DNA from: a virus
Reading direction: 5' to 3' (one strand)
Length of the DNA: 30,026 nt
Virus record (IMG/VR): IMGVR_UViG_3300021594_000545
Coordinates: 1-30,026 of that record
The position numbers and the translations under genes were made by a program. The first letter of the stretch is position 1, and every line of letters begins with the position of its first letter. Shown piece by piece: positions 21,081 to 30,026 of this stretch. Under the pieces are notes generated by a model, which did not search any database, was not told the DNA's origin, and saw nothing but the letters and a program-made list of their open reading frames with translations.

Positions 21081-21662
21081 ATGTGGGAATATTCTGAAGA
21101 AGCATTAAAGATCATGGTTAAACTTTTTGTTGATAAACTCAGAGAAAGAGTTGCAGCAAAAGATTATCCATATGGTAATCCTGAAAGAGGACAGTCAAAT
21201 AAAATTGCTAGTGGTCAATTATACAATTCAATTACTGGTGATGTTGAAATTGATGAACAAGGAAATCCTGTTGCTGTTCTTGAATATGTGGATTATTTCA
21301 AATTTGTAAATCAGGGTAGACAACCATATACAAAACGTGTCCCACTCAATGCACTTTTAGAATGGATCGATATTAGAGGACTTAGAGGAAGAAATAGAGA
21401 TAGAAGAGGAAGATTTCGTTCAATGACAAATCTAGAACTTGCGTGGGCGATACAAACTAATATATTTAAGTATGGTATAAGACCAACAGATATTTATGAT
21501 AGAGGATTAGATGATTTAGAAAATATATTTGCTGACTTTCCAAATAATCTACCATCAAATTTAAGAGGTGCGGCAGAAAATATATTAGAAGAAGCAGCAA
21601 GAGATATTGCGGCATTTATTGATAATCAAGTAATCATAGAAAAAATAACAATAGAAGAATAA
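21081..21662 (+). CDS. Tail completion protein (HK97 gp10-like)
   Basis: The 193-residue protein fits HK97 gp10-type proteins that join tail tube and head. It has a helical start with KLFVDKLRERVAA, VLEYVDYFKFVNQGRQPYTK near residue 75, VPLNALLEWIDIRGLRG near 93, and LAWAIQTNIFKYGIRPTDIYDRG near 121-143. The VNQGR-x-P...V-x-L-x-A-L...W motif is characteristic. Its position among the fibre genes rather than next to the connector gene is unusual. Start and stop overlap or adjoin the neighbours by one base or so (TAATG at 21661). Confidence 0.7.
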   Translation: MWEYSEEALKIMVKLFVDKLRERVAAKDYPYGNPERGQSNKIASGQLYNSITGDVEIDEQGNPVAVLEYVDYFKFVNQGRQPYTKRVPLNALLEWIDIRGLRGRNRDRRGRFRSMTNLELAWAIQTNIFKYGIRPTDIYDRGLDDLENIFADFPNNLPSNLRGAAENILEEAARDIAAFIDNQVIIEKITIEE

Positions 21663-23305
21663 TGAGTTTAGATTTACAAATAAAACAAATGCCATTGGGT
21701 ATGACCAGATCACATGCTGATCACACATGGAACATACAAATGAATGATTACTCTGCTTATACTGATATAAGATTAGTTGTTGACATCTATAAAAATCCAT
21801 ATCTCAATGACAGTGGATCAACACAAGACTCAGGGAAAGTTGCAAGATTATTGGTTCCAGTAAATGAAGTTGGTCATTGCATTTTCAATGTTGAAACAAT
21901 CATTGTTAACTTAGTAGATAAAAATCCTAGAAACTTAGGTGGAATTTCTACAACTGGTATTACAGGGACTGAGTTAATGGATCCATATTTGGTTAGAGTT
22001 GCAAATTCACAAACAACATCAATTAGTGCCAACACATCACAAGCAACTATTGTCAATGATAGAACATCAACCATTTCATTTTCTAATGGTTTTAATGGAG
22101 GTTATGAAGGGTTTAGTAATATCTATCAGATCAATGAATATCGTTGTCTCTTTGGTGTCCAGTTTACGTCTGGTGGAACAACTAATACAATCATACCAAC
22201 AAATTATTCTGCATATACATCTTATACTGGTGGAACCATATCTCCATACTCCGCCGAGACACAACCTTATGGTGTAATGATATGGCCAGGAGTTATGGAT
22301 AACAAACAACTCTCAACAAAATATTATTATTCAGGAAATAATTTAACTGGTCAATATAATTATCTTGATACAAAAGTTTATGATTGGCAAATGTCAACCG
22401 GATCTACAAGAGGAGAATTTATGTCAACCTTTGGTAGTGAAACAATCCCAATGACAATCCTCGGATCCAATGTTTATCAAACAAGGTGGAGAACACACTA
22501 TTATAAATGTCCAATTGTAATTGGTTTCATGTATGGTGGAAATCCATTATACAACAATACAACACAAGTTGGTGGAATAATGTATCTACAAAAAACAAAT
22601 GGTAATGGTCAATATAATTATGATACAATACAATCCAACAAAATAGATTTTACATCAAGACTCAATTTACAAACAGTTGCCCCATATTCTTACCTACAAC
22701 AAAGAATTGCGTATGGAGTTTTTAAACCAAACCCAACTATAAGAACAGATTCTGATGTGGCAATTTATTTAACAAATGGTGTATTAAATTATGATTATGA
22801 TGTATATGGTTCAAGTGAAATAGTTCAATATAAAATGGTAGGTGAAGAATGTTTGAATGATCCTATTTCATTTCTATTTATGACCCGTAATGGTATATGG
22901 GACACATACACATTTACAAAGAAAAGTGAAAAAAGATATGCACCAAATAAAAAAACATATTCACAACAAAAATCATTAAATACAAAGTGGTGGAATAGAC
23001 AATCTTATGATTCAAGTGAGACAGTATTTTTTGGTTATGCAGATGAGATAATGACAATTGATAGTGGATATGTTTTACAAAATGATGGAGTTATCATTGA
23101 AGAATTATTGTTATCTCCGTATGTTTATATGATTATGGATAATTGGTTGCCATCAAACAATCAAGATTTCATTTACCCCTATTTAATTCCATGTAATATT
23201 TTAAATAAAGATGTTAAAGTATTCCAACAAAAATATCAGAGGATTTTCCAATATACAATGGAAGTGAGACAAACTCCATATAGACAATACGATTTAGCAA
23301 TATAA
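21662..23305 (+). CDS. Tail structural protein (baseplate or distal tail candidate)
   Basis: The 547-residue protein is a beta-rich virion protein without a catalytic motif I can see. It is rich in Tyr, Asn and Thr. Landmarks are MPLGMTRSHADHTWNIQMNDYSAYTD at the start, VPVNEVGHCIFNVETIIVNLV near residue 68, and a C-terminal MIMDNWLPSNNQDFIYPYLIP and QKYQRIFQYTMEVRQTPYRQ. Size and position (before a 1251-residue tail-tip protein) suggest a distal tail or baseplate part. Fibre attachment is another possibility. Confidence 0.5.
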   Translation: MSLDLQIKQMPLGMTRSHADHTWNIQMNDYSAYTDIRLVVDIYKNPYLNDSGSTQDSGKVARLLVPVNEVGHCIFNVETIIVNLVDKNPRNLGGISTTGITGTELMDPYLVRVANSQTTSISANTSQATIVNDRTSTISFSNGFNGGYEGFSNIYQINEYRCLFGVQFTSGGTTNTIIPTNYSAYTSYTGGTISPYSAETQPYGVMIWPGVMDNKQLSTKYYYSGNNLTGQYNYLDTKVYDWQMSTGSTRGEFMSTFGSETIPMTILGSNVYQTRWRTHYYKCPIVIGFMYGGNPLYNNTTQVGGIMYLQKTNGNGQYNYDTIQSNKIDFTSRLNLQTVAPYSYLQQRIAYGVFKPNPTIRTDSDVAIYLTNGVLNYDYDVYGSSEIVQYKMVGEECLNDPISFLFMTRNGIWDTYTFTKKSEKRYAPNKKTYSQQKSLNTKWWNRQSYDSSETVFFGYADEIMTIDSGYVLQNDGVIIEELLLSPYVYMIMDNWLPSNNQDFIYPYLIPCNILNKDVKVFQQKYQRIFQYTMEVRQTPYRQYDLAI

Positions 23306-23306
23306 T

Positions 23307-26300
23307 ATGCTCCAAATAAGAACAATCATACAAGGTGAAAGTAAATTCATTGATTTATATCAAAATGAACCAATACTTCTATCTCTATCATTTGCAGAAT
23401 TACAAGATATAACCAAAAAAAATTCATCTTATTCCAAGGCATTTTCAGTCCCTGGATCCAAGCAAAATAATGAGATATTCAATTTCTTTTTTGATCTAAA
23501 TTCCATTCCAACAACATTTAACCCTAATAATAAATTTGAAGCACAATTATTATGGGATGGTTATCTCATTTTACAAGGATATATTAGACTCAACGGCGTG
23601 ACGGTTGCCAATGGTGAAATAATTTATCAGTGCACCTTCTATAATCAAGTTGGAGATTTAATGGCAAATATTGGAGACAAATATTTGTTTGATTTAGATT
23701 TATCTTATTTGAGTCATCCATATGATGATAATGTAATCAATTATTCAAACTTAGATCCAAATTTATTTCCATTAACAGGAAATACAAATTATTCATATCA
23801 AAATGGAAAAACTTTTTGGGGGTTATTTAATATTGGGTATGAGTATGTGAGTGGAACAACACTTAATTTTGACGAAACACCTTTAATACAATTCACACCA
23901 GTTGAATATACAACAGGTTCTACGGTTTATGCCCCCGTGACGCCATTTTTTGATTATTCAGGAACACCAGTACACAATTATTATTTCAAACCTGCATTAC
24001 AAATTAGAGAGTTATATGAATCTATTTTCAGAGAAGCAGGTTATCAATTACAAAGTGAATTCATGGACACAGCATATTTCAAAAGGTTTTATATGCCTTT
24101 GAAATTTGTTGATGAAAGTATATTTTCAAGAAATGCAATTATTCCGTGTTATACATATACAAATATAGATCCAACACCAACACTTAGTATTTATACTCCA
24201 ACATATACAAATCCATCATCAGGTCTTACTTGTAATACATTGGGATTATCTGCAAATACAACAACCTTAGTTTTACCAGAAGAATTTTCTGGAACATATA
24301 CATTCAGATTTACTTTCGATGTAAATAGAACACAACCATGTGATCAATTCAGTTTCATTATACCACTTGTTTATTTGACTTTTGATGATGGCACACAACA
24401 AACAGTAATATACTCAAATTATTTTTGCACAGAGCCAATTACAACACAAGTTAGTTTTGATCAAACATTTAATTTTACTGGAACATCAAATATTCAATTT
24501 TATTTCCAAGGTGAATATGCAACAATTAGTAATTTTAATTTCCAAATTATAAGTTCACAGAGATATATTCCAACTGGATCAACAGTGAATTATGATATTG
24601 AATTTCCAGATAATGATTATAAGCAAATTGATTTTTTGACAAGCATAAATAAGTATTTCAATTTAGTTGTTGTTCCAAACCCAGATGATCCTGATAAACT
24701 AATAGTTGAACCAATAGTAGATTATATTGGTAAAGGAGATACATTAGATTGGACAACAAAGATAGATTTTTCTGCAACACAAAATCTTTATCCAACTACA
24801 GAACTTGTTAATGGAACACTTGAATATGAATTTAGATTAGATCAAGATTATGCCAATCAAGATTTTAAAACACAAACAAATAGAATATTTGGGACAGATC
24901 GATTCCAATTAGGATTAGAATATAAAGATGAAACAACAAAATTTACTTATTTATTCTCAAGTCCAATAGAAATTACAGTTCAAAACGCCTATGTCCCATT
25001 GATTACTCTTGAATCAATGTCAAAAGTAAAAACTATAGATAAGTCTGGCCAAACACAACAAACTTTTGTTCCATTCAAAATTTTACCTAAAGTTATTTTT
25101 AGAGGTCCAACAATTCCAAATGATAACTATGGTCTTATTGGTGGAACTGGTCAAACAACTGGTTCATCTAGTTGCACATCTGGAATTACATTTAATCTAT
25201 CTACATCATTATCTTATCCTCCTTATGGTGTAAGTTATACAGATTGTTTTGGTGTCCAACAAGACCTTTATTTATATCCTGGGTCAAATTCAATTCCTGG
25301 TTGTGCAGATCCATCAAGTTTGAGACAAGCAGTCCCTTATCTTCCGCCACTAAGCATTACAATTACAAATTCTGGAACTACTTGTGGAACAGTTTATGAA
25401 GGGGCATCATATCAATATTGGTATATGGATGAATACCAACAAGACCGTTGGAGTAATATAAATAGATTTACAACATATCCATTCTCATATACAGGATTTA
25501 GTCATTATACAAATTTTAGAGGTGAAGATAGAACAAATATTACACCATCTGAATTTTCATTTATTGCAGATGATTTGTATAATGTTTATTATGAAGATTA
25601 TGTTCAAGATATAATTTCAGAAGAAAATAAAATTTATTCAGCCAAGATTTATTTATATCCACAAGACATACAAAAGTTGAGATGGAATGAAAGAATTATT
25701 ATCAATAACACATATTTTAGAATCAATAAAATATCAAACTTCAATGCCCTTGAACCAAGTATATGTGATATTGAATTAGTGAAACTAACAAGAGAATATC
25801 AATCACACCCGGTTTTATATTATGATTTAATACCTTGTGCTTCAGGATCCACATTATATTCCAATAGTGATTTAATGTATAATCTTTATGCTTATGCAGG
25901 AAACTATGTTAAATTATTTACAGATGACCTAAATTATTTAGGTTGTTATAATGTTCAAATTGGTCAATATGATTCAACTAGAACATATAATCACTATTAT
26001 TTATCTTCAGGATATACACAACAATTAGTTGGATTATACCCTGATTGTGGTTGCACGGGTAGAACAGGTTTTAATATAATTCAAGAAGAACCTGGTGATT
26101 CTAGATTTTTCTTTTTCTCAGGTCTTAGTTGTGTTGATTCAGCCACAACATATAATTTTGTTTCAACATCTTATGTATTGAGTGGTGGTAGTGCGTCATA
26201 TAAAATACAAAATAGTGCAACAACATTGACTGAGTGTGTCTACGCTGTTGGTCAAACATATAGTTCAATAACGGATTGGATTGAAATTTCTGGCTATACT

Positions 26301-27062
26301 GATTGCACTGATTGTAATTATGTGCCGCCTACACCAACTCCAACAATGACACCTACAGTTTCAATAACACCATCTAATACTCCAACTGTATCAATTACTC
26401 CTTCAACAACTCCTTGTATTGAATGTTATGAAACAACATTCCAAGCAACAGGATATGGTCTTGTAATATGGCAAGATTGTGATGGAATAACACTCGATTA
26501 TTTTGTTATTCCTGGTGAAACATTCAATGTAAATTGTGGTGGTGGCGGAGTTAGATATGGAACGATGACAGGGCCAGGTACCGTGACGTATGATAATCTT
26601 TGTTCAACAAATTGTATAACTCCTACACCTACACCTACAAATCAAGAATCACCTACACCAACTCCTACAATTGGAACAACACCTACTCCTACACCAACAG
26701 TTTCAATTACTGCAAGTAATACACCAACTCCATCACCAAGTGCAAGTGGGACTGATCTTTATATTTATGCAAAGTATATCAATAATCAATCATCAGGTGA
26801 TTTAACTTATTCTGTAAATATGGGAACCCCTGCAAATATTGGACCAATTACAACAAGTTCATGTTTGTATTTTTATACAATAAATGGTCTACAAATTGGA
26901 GACACAGTTGAATTTACAGATTCAAATACACAAGCAATTGCAGGATCTACAACAGTATGTCCTAGTGGACCTGGAGGTTTTGGTTGTAATTACAATCATA
27001 CCGTATTGAGTTCAGGTGCTGAATTTGTTTACATAACGGTTGATGGGCAAAATGCATGTTAA
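23307..27062 (+). CDS. Large tail-tip protein with C-terminal Thr-Pro linkers
   Basis: The 1251-residue protein opens with ESKFIDLYQNEPILLSLSFA, then AELQDITKKNSSYSKAFSVPGSKQNN, the pattern of tail-tip proteins of Bacteroidetes phages (a peptide before ...FSVPGS.. is recurrent). The long middle part (about 100-1000) is beta-rich, with WTTKIDFSATQNLY, EFRLDQDYANQDFKTQTNRIFG and TPLITLESMSKV segments. Two short Pro/Thr linkers (about 1008-1035 and 1105-1148) flank a small domain with paired cysteines (CIECYETTF...CGGGG), and a last domain follows (1149-1251). It is probably a baseplate or tail-tip hub that carries recognition domains. Confidence 0.6.
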   Translation: MLQIRTIIQGESKFIDLYQNEPILLSLSFAELQDITKKNSSYSKAFSVPGSKQNNEIFNFFFDLNSIPTTFNPNNKFEAQLLWDGYLILQGYIRLNGVTVANGEIIYQCTFYNQVGDLMANIGDKYLFDLDLSYLSHPYDDNVINYSNLDPNLFPLTGNTNYSYQNGKTFWGLFNIGYEYVSGTTLNFDETPLIQFTPVEYTTGSTVYAPVTPFFDYSGTPVHNYYFKPALQIRELYESIFREAGYQLQSEFMDTAYFKRFYMPLKFVDESIFSRNAIIPCYTYTNIDPTPTLSIYTPTYTNPSSGLTCNTLGLSANTTTLVLPEEFSGTYTFRFTFDVNRTQPCDQFSFIIPLVYLTFDDGTQQTVIYSNYFCTEPITTQVSFDQTFNFTGTSNIQFYFQGEYATISNFNFQIISSQRYIPTGSTVNYDIEFPDNDYKQIDFLTSINKYFNLVVVPNPDDPDKLIVEPIVDYIGKGDTLDWTTKIDFSATQNLYPTTELVNGTLEYEFRLDQDYANQDFKTQTNRIFGTDRFQLGLEYKDETTKFTYLFSSPIEITVQNAYVPLITLESMSKVKTIDKSGQTQQTFVPFKILPKVIFRGPTIPNDNYGLIGGTGQTTGSSSCTSGITFNLSTSLSYPPYGVSYTDCFGVQQDLYLYPGSNSIPGCADPSSLRQAVPYLPPLSITITNSGTTCGTVYEGASYQYWYMDEYQQDRWSNINRFTTYPFSYTGFSHYTNFRGEDRTNITPSEFSFIADDLYNVYYEDYVQDIISEENKIYSAKIYLYPQDIQKLRWNERIIINNTYFRINKISNFNALEPSICDIELVKLTREYQSHPVLYYDLIPCASGSTLYSNSDLMYNLYAYAGNYVKLFTDDLNYLGCYNVQIGQYDSTRTYNHYYLSSGYTQQLVGLYPDCGCTGRTGFNIIQEEPGDSRFFFFSGLSCVDSATTYNFVSTSYVLSGGSASYKIQNSATTLTECVYAVGQTYSSITDWIEISGYTDCTDCNYVPPTPTPTMTPTVSITPSNTPTVSITPSTTPCIECYETTFQATGYGLVIWQDCDGITLDYFVIPGETFNVNCGGGGVRYGTMTGPGTVTYDNLCSTNCITPTPTPTNQESPTPTPTIGTTPTPTPTVSITASNTPTPSPSASGTDLYIYAKYINNQSSGDLTYSVNMGTPANIGPITTSSCLYFYTINGLQIGDTVEFTDSNTQAIAGSTTVCPSGPGGFGCNYNHTVLSSGAEFVYITVDGQNAC

Positions 27063-27081
27063 AAAAATATATTTATAAAAA

Positions 27082-29754
27082 ATGAGTTGCAATACATACA
27101 TACATAATGATACATACGGTGGCAGTAAAAATATTTCAGGCACAACTTGTGATGGAACTGTTGGCTATTATACTCTCACTTATGGTCAAAGTATATGTAT
27201 GGATGATTCAAAACCATTACTCAATTTAAATGGTCTAGAATTATCAGGATCATGTTTGGCAATTACTCCAACACCAAGTCCAACAAATCCAGCATATTGT
27301 ATTTTTACAGGTCAAACTTATTTTAATGCTCCATTTCAATGTCCAAATGATGGACTTACTTATTTTGACACTTATGGAAAATGGTTATTTAGTATTGACT
27401 CAACTTCTGGTGGATTTACAGGGCATCCTGATCTAACTTTTACAATGACAAATGGAACACAAACACAAAATGTTATATTGTATTCAGGAGACACATTTAC
27501 AGAATTTATTTATCCAAGGTTAAATTTTGTTTATACAGAAACAGGTTGTGTATCTACAACATATAATGATTGGGTTATTTCATCAGTAAATCCAAATTAT
27601 CCATTATGTCCATTCATTACACCAACCCCAACAATGACTCCTACAGCAACATTAACACCATTTGCACCGACCCCAAGTATAACTGCAACAAGGACATCTA
27701 CACCAACGCAAACTCCAACACAAACACAAACTCCAACAAATACTCCTACATATACACAATCACCTACTCCTACAATAACATCAACTAATACACAAACGCC
27801 AACTAATACTAACACACAAACACCAACAATAACACAAACGCCAACACAAACAACTTTTGATCCTGAATGTGAGAAATTGTATTTCTCAGGAACTGGTGGA
27901 ATATCAGGATTTACAGGAAATTATACATTACAAAGTGGAACAACCAGAACAGGAATTTATAGAAAAGGAAATCTACAAATGGATTGTGGACCACTCAATG
28001 GAAATAATTGGTCATTCTGGATCCAAGATGCTGGACTTGGAAGAATATGGTATAATATTTCTGATCCTAATAAATTGGAATATTTTGTGTTGTCAAATTC
28101 TAATCCACTTCCTAACTGTGGAACATTCCAAAATTCTGTAAATATAGATTACATTGCAACAGGTTATACAAGTGGAGACTTAGTTTACCCACAAATAGGA
28201 ACAGGTCAAACTACATTTGGTGGTTGGAGTTATTCAATTGAATTATTATATTGTATTACCCCTACACCTACACTCACTCCATCTAATACACCAACGCCAA
28301 GTAATACTGCCACACAAACTCCAACACAAACACAAACTCCAACAAATACTCCTTCAATTACTTCCACTAAAACTCCTACACCTACACAAACAGCAACACC
28401 AAGTAATACTGCGTCAAATACACCAACACCTACACAAACAAAAACACCAACGCCTACTCCAACGAGAGCATATTTTTCATTTAATTTAGAAAGTGCAGGC
28501 TTTACTAATGCGTGCAATGCATGTCAATATGGAATGCCAAGTCCACAAACAGTTTATTTACCAGCAACAGGAGATACATTCCCAGATGTTGGAAGTATAA
28601 TTTATTCAGATTCTAGTTTAACAACTCCATATAATGCTGGGTCTACTCCTTATCATTATTATAATATTTCTGGTCCATTTGTTATGCAAATAAATGGATC
28701 AACTGGTTATATTTTATCTATTACAGATTGTAATACTTGCCCAACACCTACACCTACTCCATCATTAACTCCAACCAATACACCAACAATGACTAATACC
28801 CCAACAAATACAGCAAGTCAAACACAAACTCCAACTAATACACAAACACCTTCTCAAACTGCAACTAATACACAAACACCAACGAATTCAATGACTCCAA
28901 CTAAGAGTCCAACACCTACCCAAACTATAACACCGACAAATACAAACACAGGATCTCCTACTCCTACACCAACAGCAACAGTTGGTTATGATGCCGATGC
29001 TGAAGCATATCTTAATGCTTTGGTTGCAAGTGGAGCAACAGGTATGAGTGCAACAATAAGCGCCGCAACATTTACATTATTTACTTCATTGAAAAGTAAT
29101 AATCTTTATACTAAGATTGATGTAATGTATCCATTTGTTGGTGGCACATCTGGATCAACAAGAATTGATGCAAAAAATCCTAGTAGTAGTTCATATCATT
29201 TATCATTCCAAGGCACAGGATGGACTTATAATGCGTCTGGTGCAACATCTAATGGTGCATCAAATACTTATGCCAATACTTCATTTAATCCAAGTAATAA
29301 TACATTGAATGATCAACACGCTTCAATTTACATGTTAGATAATACTGTTTTGACTGGAACTGGAAAAAATTATATTGGAGCATCATCTGGTGGTAGATAT
29401 TTTGTTATTGCTCAAGATGGAACACCAAAAGAATTTTATGGTATTTCCAATACTGGTGGATCTACAGCAAATGCACCACTTCCACAAGGTCAATATTTGA
29501 TTTCATCAACAGCAAATACAATGAGTAATTTGTATAGAAATGGATCATTGAGGACAAGTGGAACGAGTTCAAGTGCACAAAATATCAATATCCCAGTTTA
29601 CATTGGGGCCATGAATAATGGTGGAACTGCAATACAAAACTATGCAAATACATATTCATTCGTCACGATCGGTAATGGATTAAATAATACTGAAATATCA
29701 AATCTATACACAATAATACAAACTTATCAAACAAGTTTATCAAGAAACGTTTAA
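27082..29754 (+). CDS. Multidomain tail fibre with four Thr-Pro linkers
   Basis: The 890-residue protein is a string of beta domains joined by Thr/Pro/Asn/Gln-rich linkers. Linkers are at about residues 62-70, 179-258, 392-462 and 553-635. Domains lie between them and at the C-terminus (636-890). The last domain begins YDADAEAYLNALVASG and contains YTKIDVMYPFVGGTSGST and KNPSSSSYHLSFQGTGWTY, the pattern of a lectin-like (LamG/concanavalin-type) C-terminal fibre domain seen in freshwater phage fibres. This is likely the receptor-binding fibre. Linker 2 and linker 3 share a 39-base identical repeat that is 606 bases apart, in frame. An A-rich leader (AAAAAAATATATTTATAAAA) precedes the ATG. Confidence 0.65.
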   Translation: MSCNTYIHNDTYGGSKNISGTTCDGTVGYYTLTYGQSICMDDSKPLLNLNGLELSGSCLAITPTPSPTNPAYCIFTGQTYFNAPFQCPNDGLTYFDTYGKWLFSIDSTSGGFTGHPDLTFTMTNGTQTQNVILYSGDTFTEFIYPRLNFVYTETGCVSTTYNDWVISSVNPNYPLCPFITPTPTMTPTATLTPFAPTPSITATRTSTPTQTPTQTQTPTNTPTYTQSPTPTITSTNTQTPTNTNTQTPTITQTPTQTTFDPECEKLYFSGTGGISGFTGNYTLQSGTTRTGIYRKGNLQMDCGPLNGNNWSFWIQDAGLGRIWYNISDPNKLEYFVLSNSNPLPNCGTFQNSVNIDYIATGYTSGDLVYPQIGTGQTTFGGWSYSIELLYCITPTPTLTPSNTPTPSNTATQTPTQTQTPTNTPSITSTKTPTPTQTATPSNTASNTPTPTQTKTPTPTPTRAYFSFNLESAGFTNACNACQYGMPSPQTVYLPATGDTFPDVGSIIYSDSSLTTPYNAGSTPYHYYNISGPFVMQINGSTGYILSITDCNTCPTPTPTPSLTPTNTPTMTNTPTNTASQTQTPTNTQTPSQTATNTQTPTNSMTPTKSPTPTQTITPTNTNTGSPTPTPTATVGYDADAEAYLNALVASGATGMSATISAATFTLFTSLKSNNLYTKIDVMYPFVGGTSGSTRIDAKNPSSSSYHLSFQGTGWTYNASGATSNGASNTYANTSFNPSNNTLNDQHASIYMLDNTVLTGTGKNYIGASSGGRYFVIAQDGTPKEFYGISNTGGSTANAPLPQGQYLISSTANTMSNLYRNGSLRTSGTSSSAQNINIPVYIGAMNNGGTAIQNYANTYSFVTIGNGLNNTEISNLYTIIQTYQTSLSRNV
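27709..28353 (+). repeat. 39-bp direct repeat between two linkers of the fibre gene
   Basis: CAAACTCCAACACAAACACA... occurs identically at 27709-27747 and 28315-28353. The offset of 606 bases is a multiple of three, so recombination would delete or duplicate one whole domain (28 to 392 in residue terms about 202 residues) without losing the frame. Confidence 0.9.
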
Positions 29755-29756
29755 CT

Positions 29757-29915
29757 ATGGAAATAAAGATATTTAGTAATAAGGAAAAAAATAATAATAG
29801 AAATATCAATGTGAGATTGAATGAGTTAAAAATTGCATTACCAAAACTCATACAGAACAAAAATATTTTATCCATAATAGCAAAAGAAGAAAAACTACAT
29901 GGCAAAGAAAGTTGA
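29757..29915 (+). CDS. Small hypothetical protein, 52 residues
   Basis: It reads from the ATG at 29757 (MEIKIFSNKEKNNNRNINVR) to the TGA at 29913-29915 (...IAKEEKLHGKES). It is basic and helical. The frame is too short for confidence by length alone, but it fills the 150-base gap before the tape measure gene, and the tape measure ATG at 29899 lies inside its end (17-base overlap), as expected for coupled translation. Tape-measure-associated chaperones often occupy this position. Confidence 0.45.
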   Translation: MEIKIFSNKEKNNNRNINVRLNELKIALPKLIQNKNILSIIAKEEKLHGKES

Positions 29916-30026
29916 AATAGATATAATACTCAACTCGGCTGACTCAACGAAAAAACTTCGTGAGTTAAAACAAGCGTTGAAAGAAGTTCCGGCAGGAAGT
30001 GCTGAGTGGAAAAAAATATATGGTGA
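29899..30026 (+). CDS. Tape measure protein, N-terminus only
   Basis: The gene runs off the end of the window. The 42 visible residues (MAKKVEIDIILNSADSTKK, then LRELKQALKEVPAGSAEWKK) match the beginning of tape measure proteins in Bacteroidetes phages: a KVEIDI-type strand, then helical LREL-K...GSAEW. Tape measure proteins set tail length. The position after fibre genes, rather than before them, is a little unusual but the pattern is distinctive. Confidence 0.7.
   Translation, partial: MAKKVEIDIILNSADSTKKLRELKQALKEVPAGSAEWKKIYG

Noticed and set aside
27597-28517. Valine/glycine/cysteine-rich - strand open frames opposite the fibre linkers (27597-27815, 28230-28517)
   Set aside because: They are reverse complements of Thr-Pro repeats and appear only because the repeats lack stop codons on the other strand.
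1-30026. CRISPR arrays, tRNA genes, integrase and attachment sites
   Set aside because: I looked for spaced repeats, tRNA T-arm patterns and recombinase motifs on both strands and saw none.

Overview
The window is a piece of a tailed double-stranded DNA phage (Caudoviricetes, siphovirus-like) that very probably infects a Bacteroidetes, most likely flavobacterial, host. Three things point to this. The DNA is AT-rich. Genes start without Shine-Dalgarno sites, in A-rich contexts such as AATAATATG. The leftward genes carry repeated copies of TATATTTGC, which fits the Bacteroidetes -7 promoter consensus TAnnTTTG. No tRNA, rRNA, CRISPR array, insertion sequence, integrase or host gene was seen.

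Layout. (1) 1-6780, rightward: head genes. These are the C-terminal part of a head-morphogenesis protein, an XkdF-type prohead protease, a scaffold-like protein, the major capsid protein, a truncated-looking head protein, the portal, a connector protein, a small membrane coiled-coil protein and a cysteine-pair protein. (2) 6794-12680, leftward: small accessory genes, several with their own promoter, then a nucleotide-metabolism block (T4 gp42-like dCMP hydroxymethylase homologue, dCMP deaminase, MazG-like pyrophosphatase) and a SAM methyltransferase. (3) 12681-13102: a divergent intergenic region of about 420 bp that holds a hairpin-rich, GC-elevated segment, a candidate non-coding RNA. (4) 13103-14963: small rightward genes, a strong terminator, a leftward zinc-ribbon gene and a sigma-like regulator. 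(5) 14975-17237: packaging genes (DUF5681-type small terminase candidate, a TylF-like methyltransferase, a 41-residue basic protein, large terminase). (6) 17260-30026: tail genes. They begin with a probable tail chaperone carrying a U UUA AAC slippery site, continue with a duplicated-domain protein, a C1q/TNF-like fibre protein, a tail-completion protein and very large tail-tip and fibre proteins with Thr-Pro linkers, and end with the start of the tape measure protein.

How the genes fit together: regions 1, 5 and 6 build and fill the virion. Region 2 looks like an early module transcribed by host polymerase that reshapes the nucleotide pool and perhaps supplies modified cytosine. The sigma-like protein may serve the switch to other promoters. 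Two lesions in the head block, a perfect 38-bp tandem duplication that splits one reading frame and an apparent deletion joining the capsid gene to its neighbour, are either real mutations or metagenome-assembly errors and should be checked against reads.
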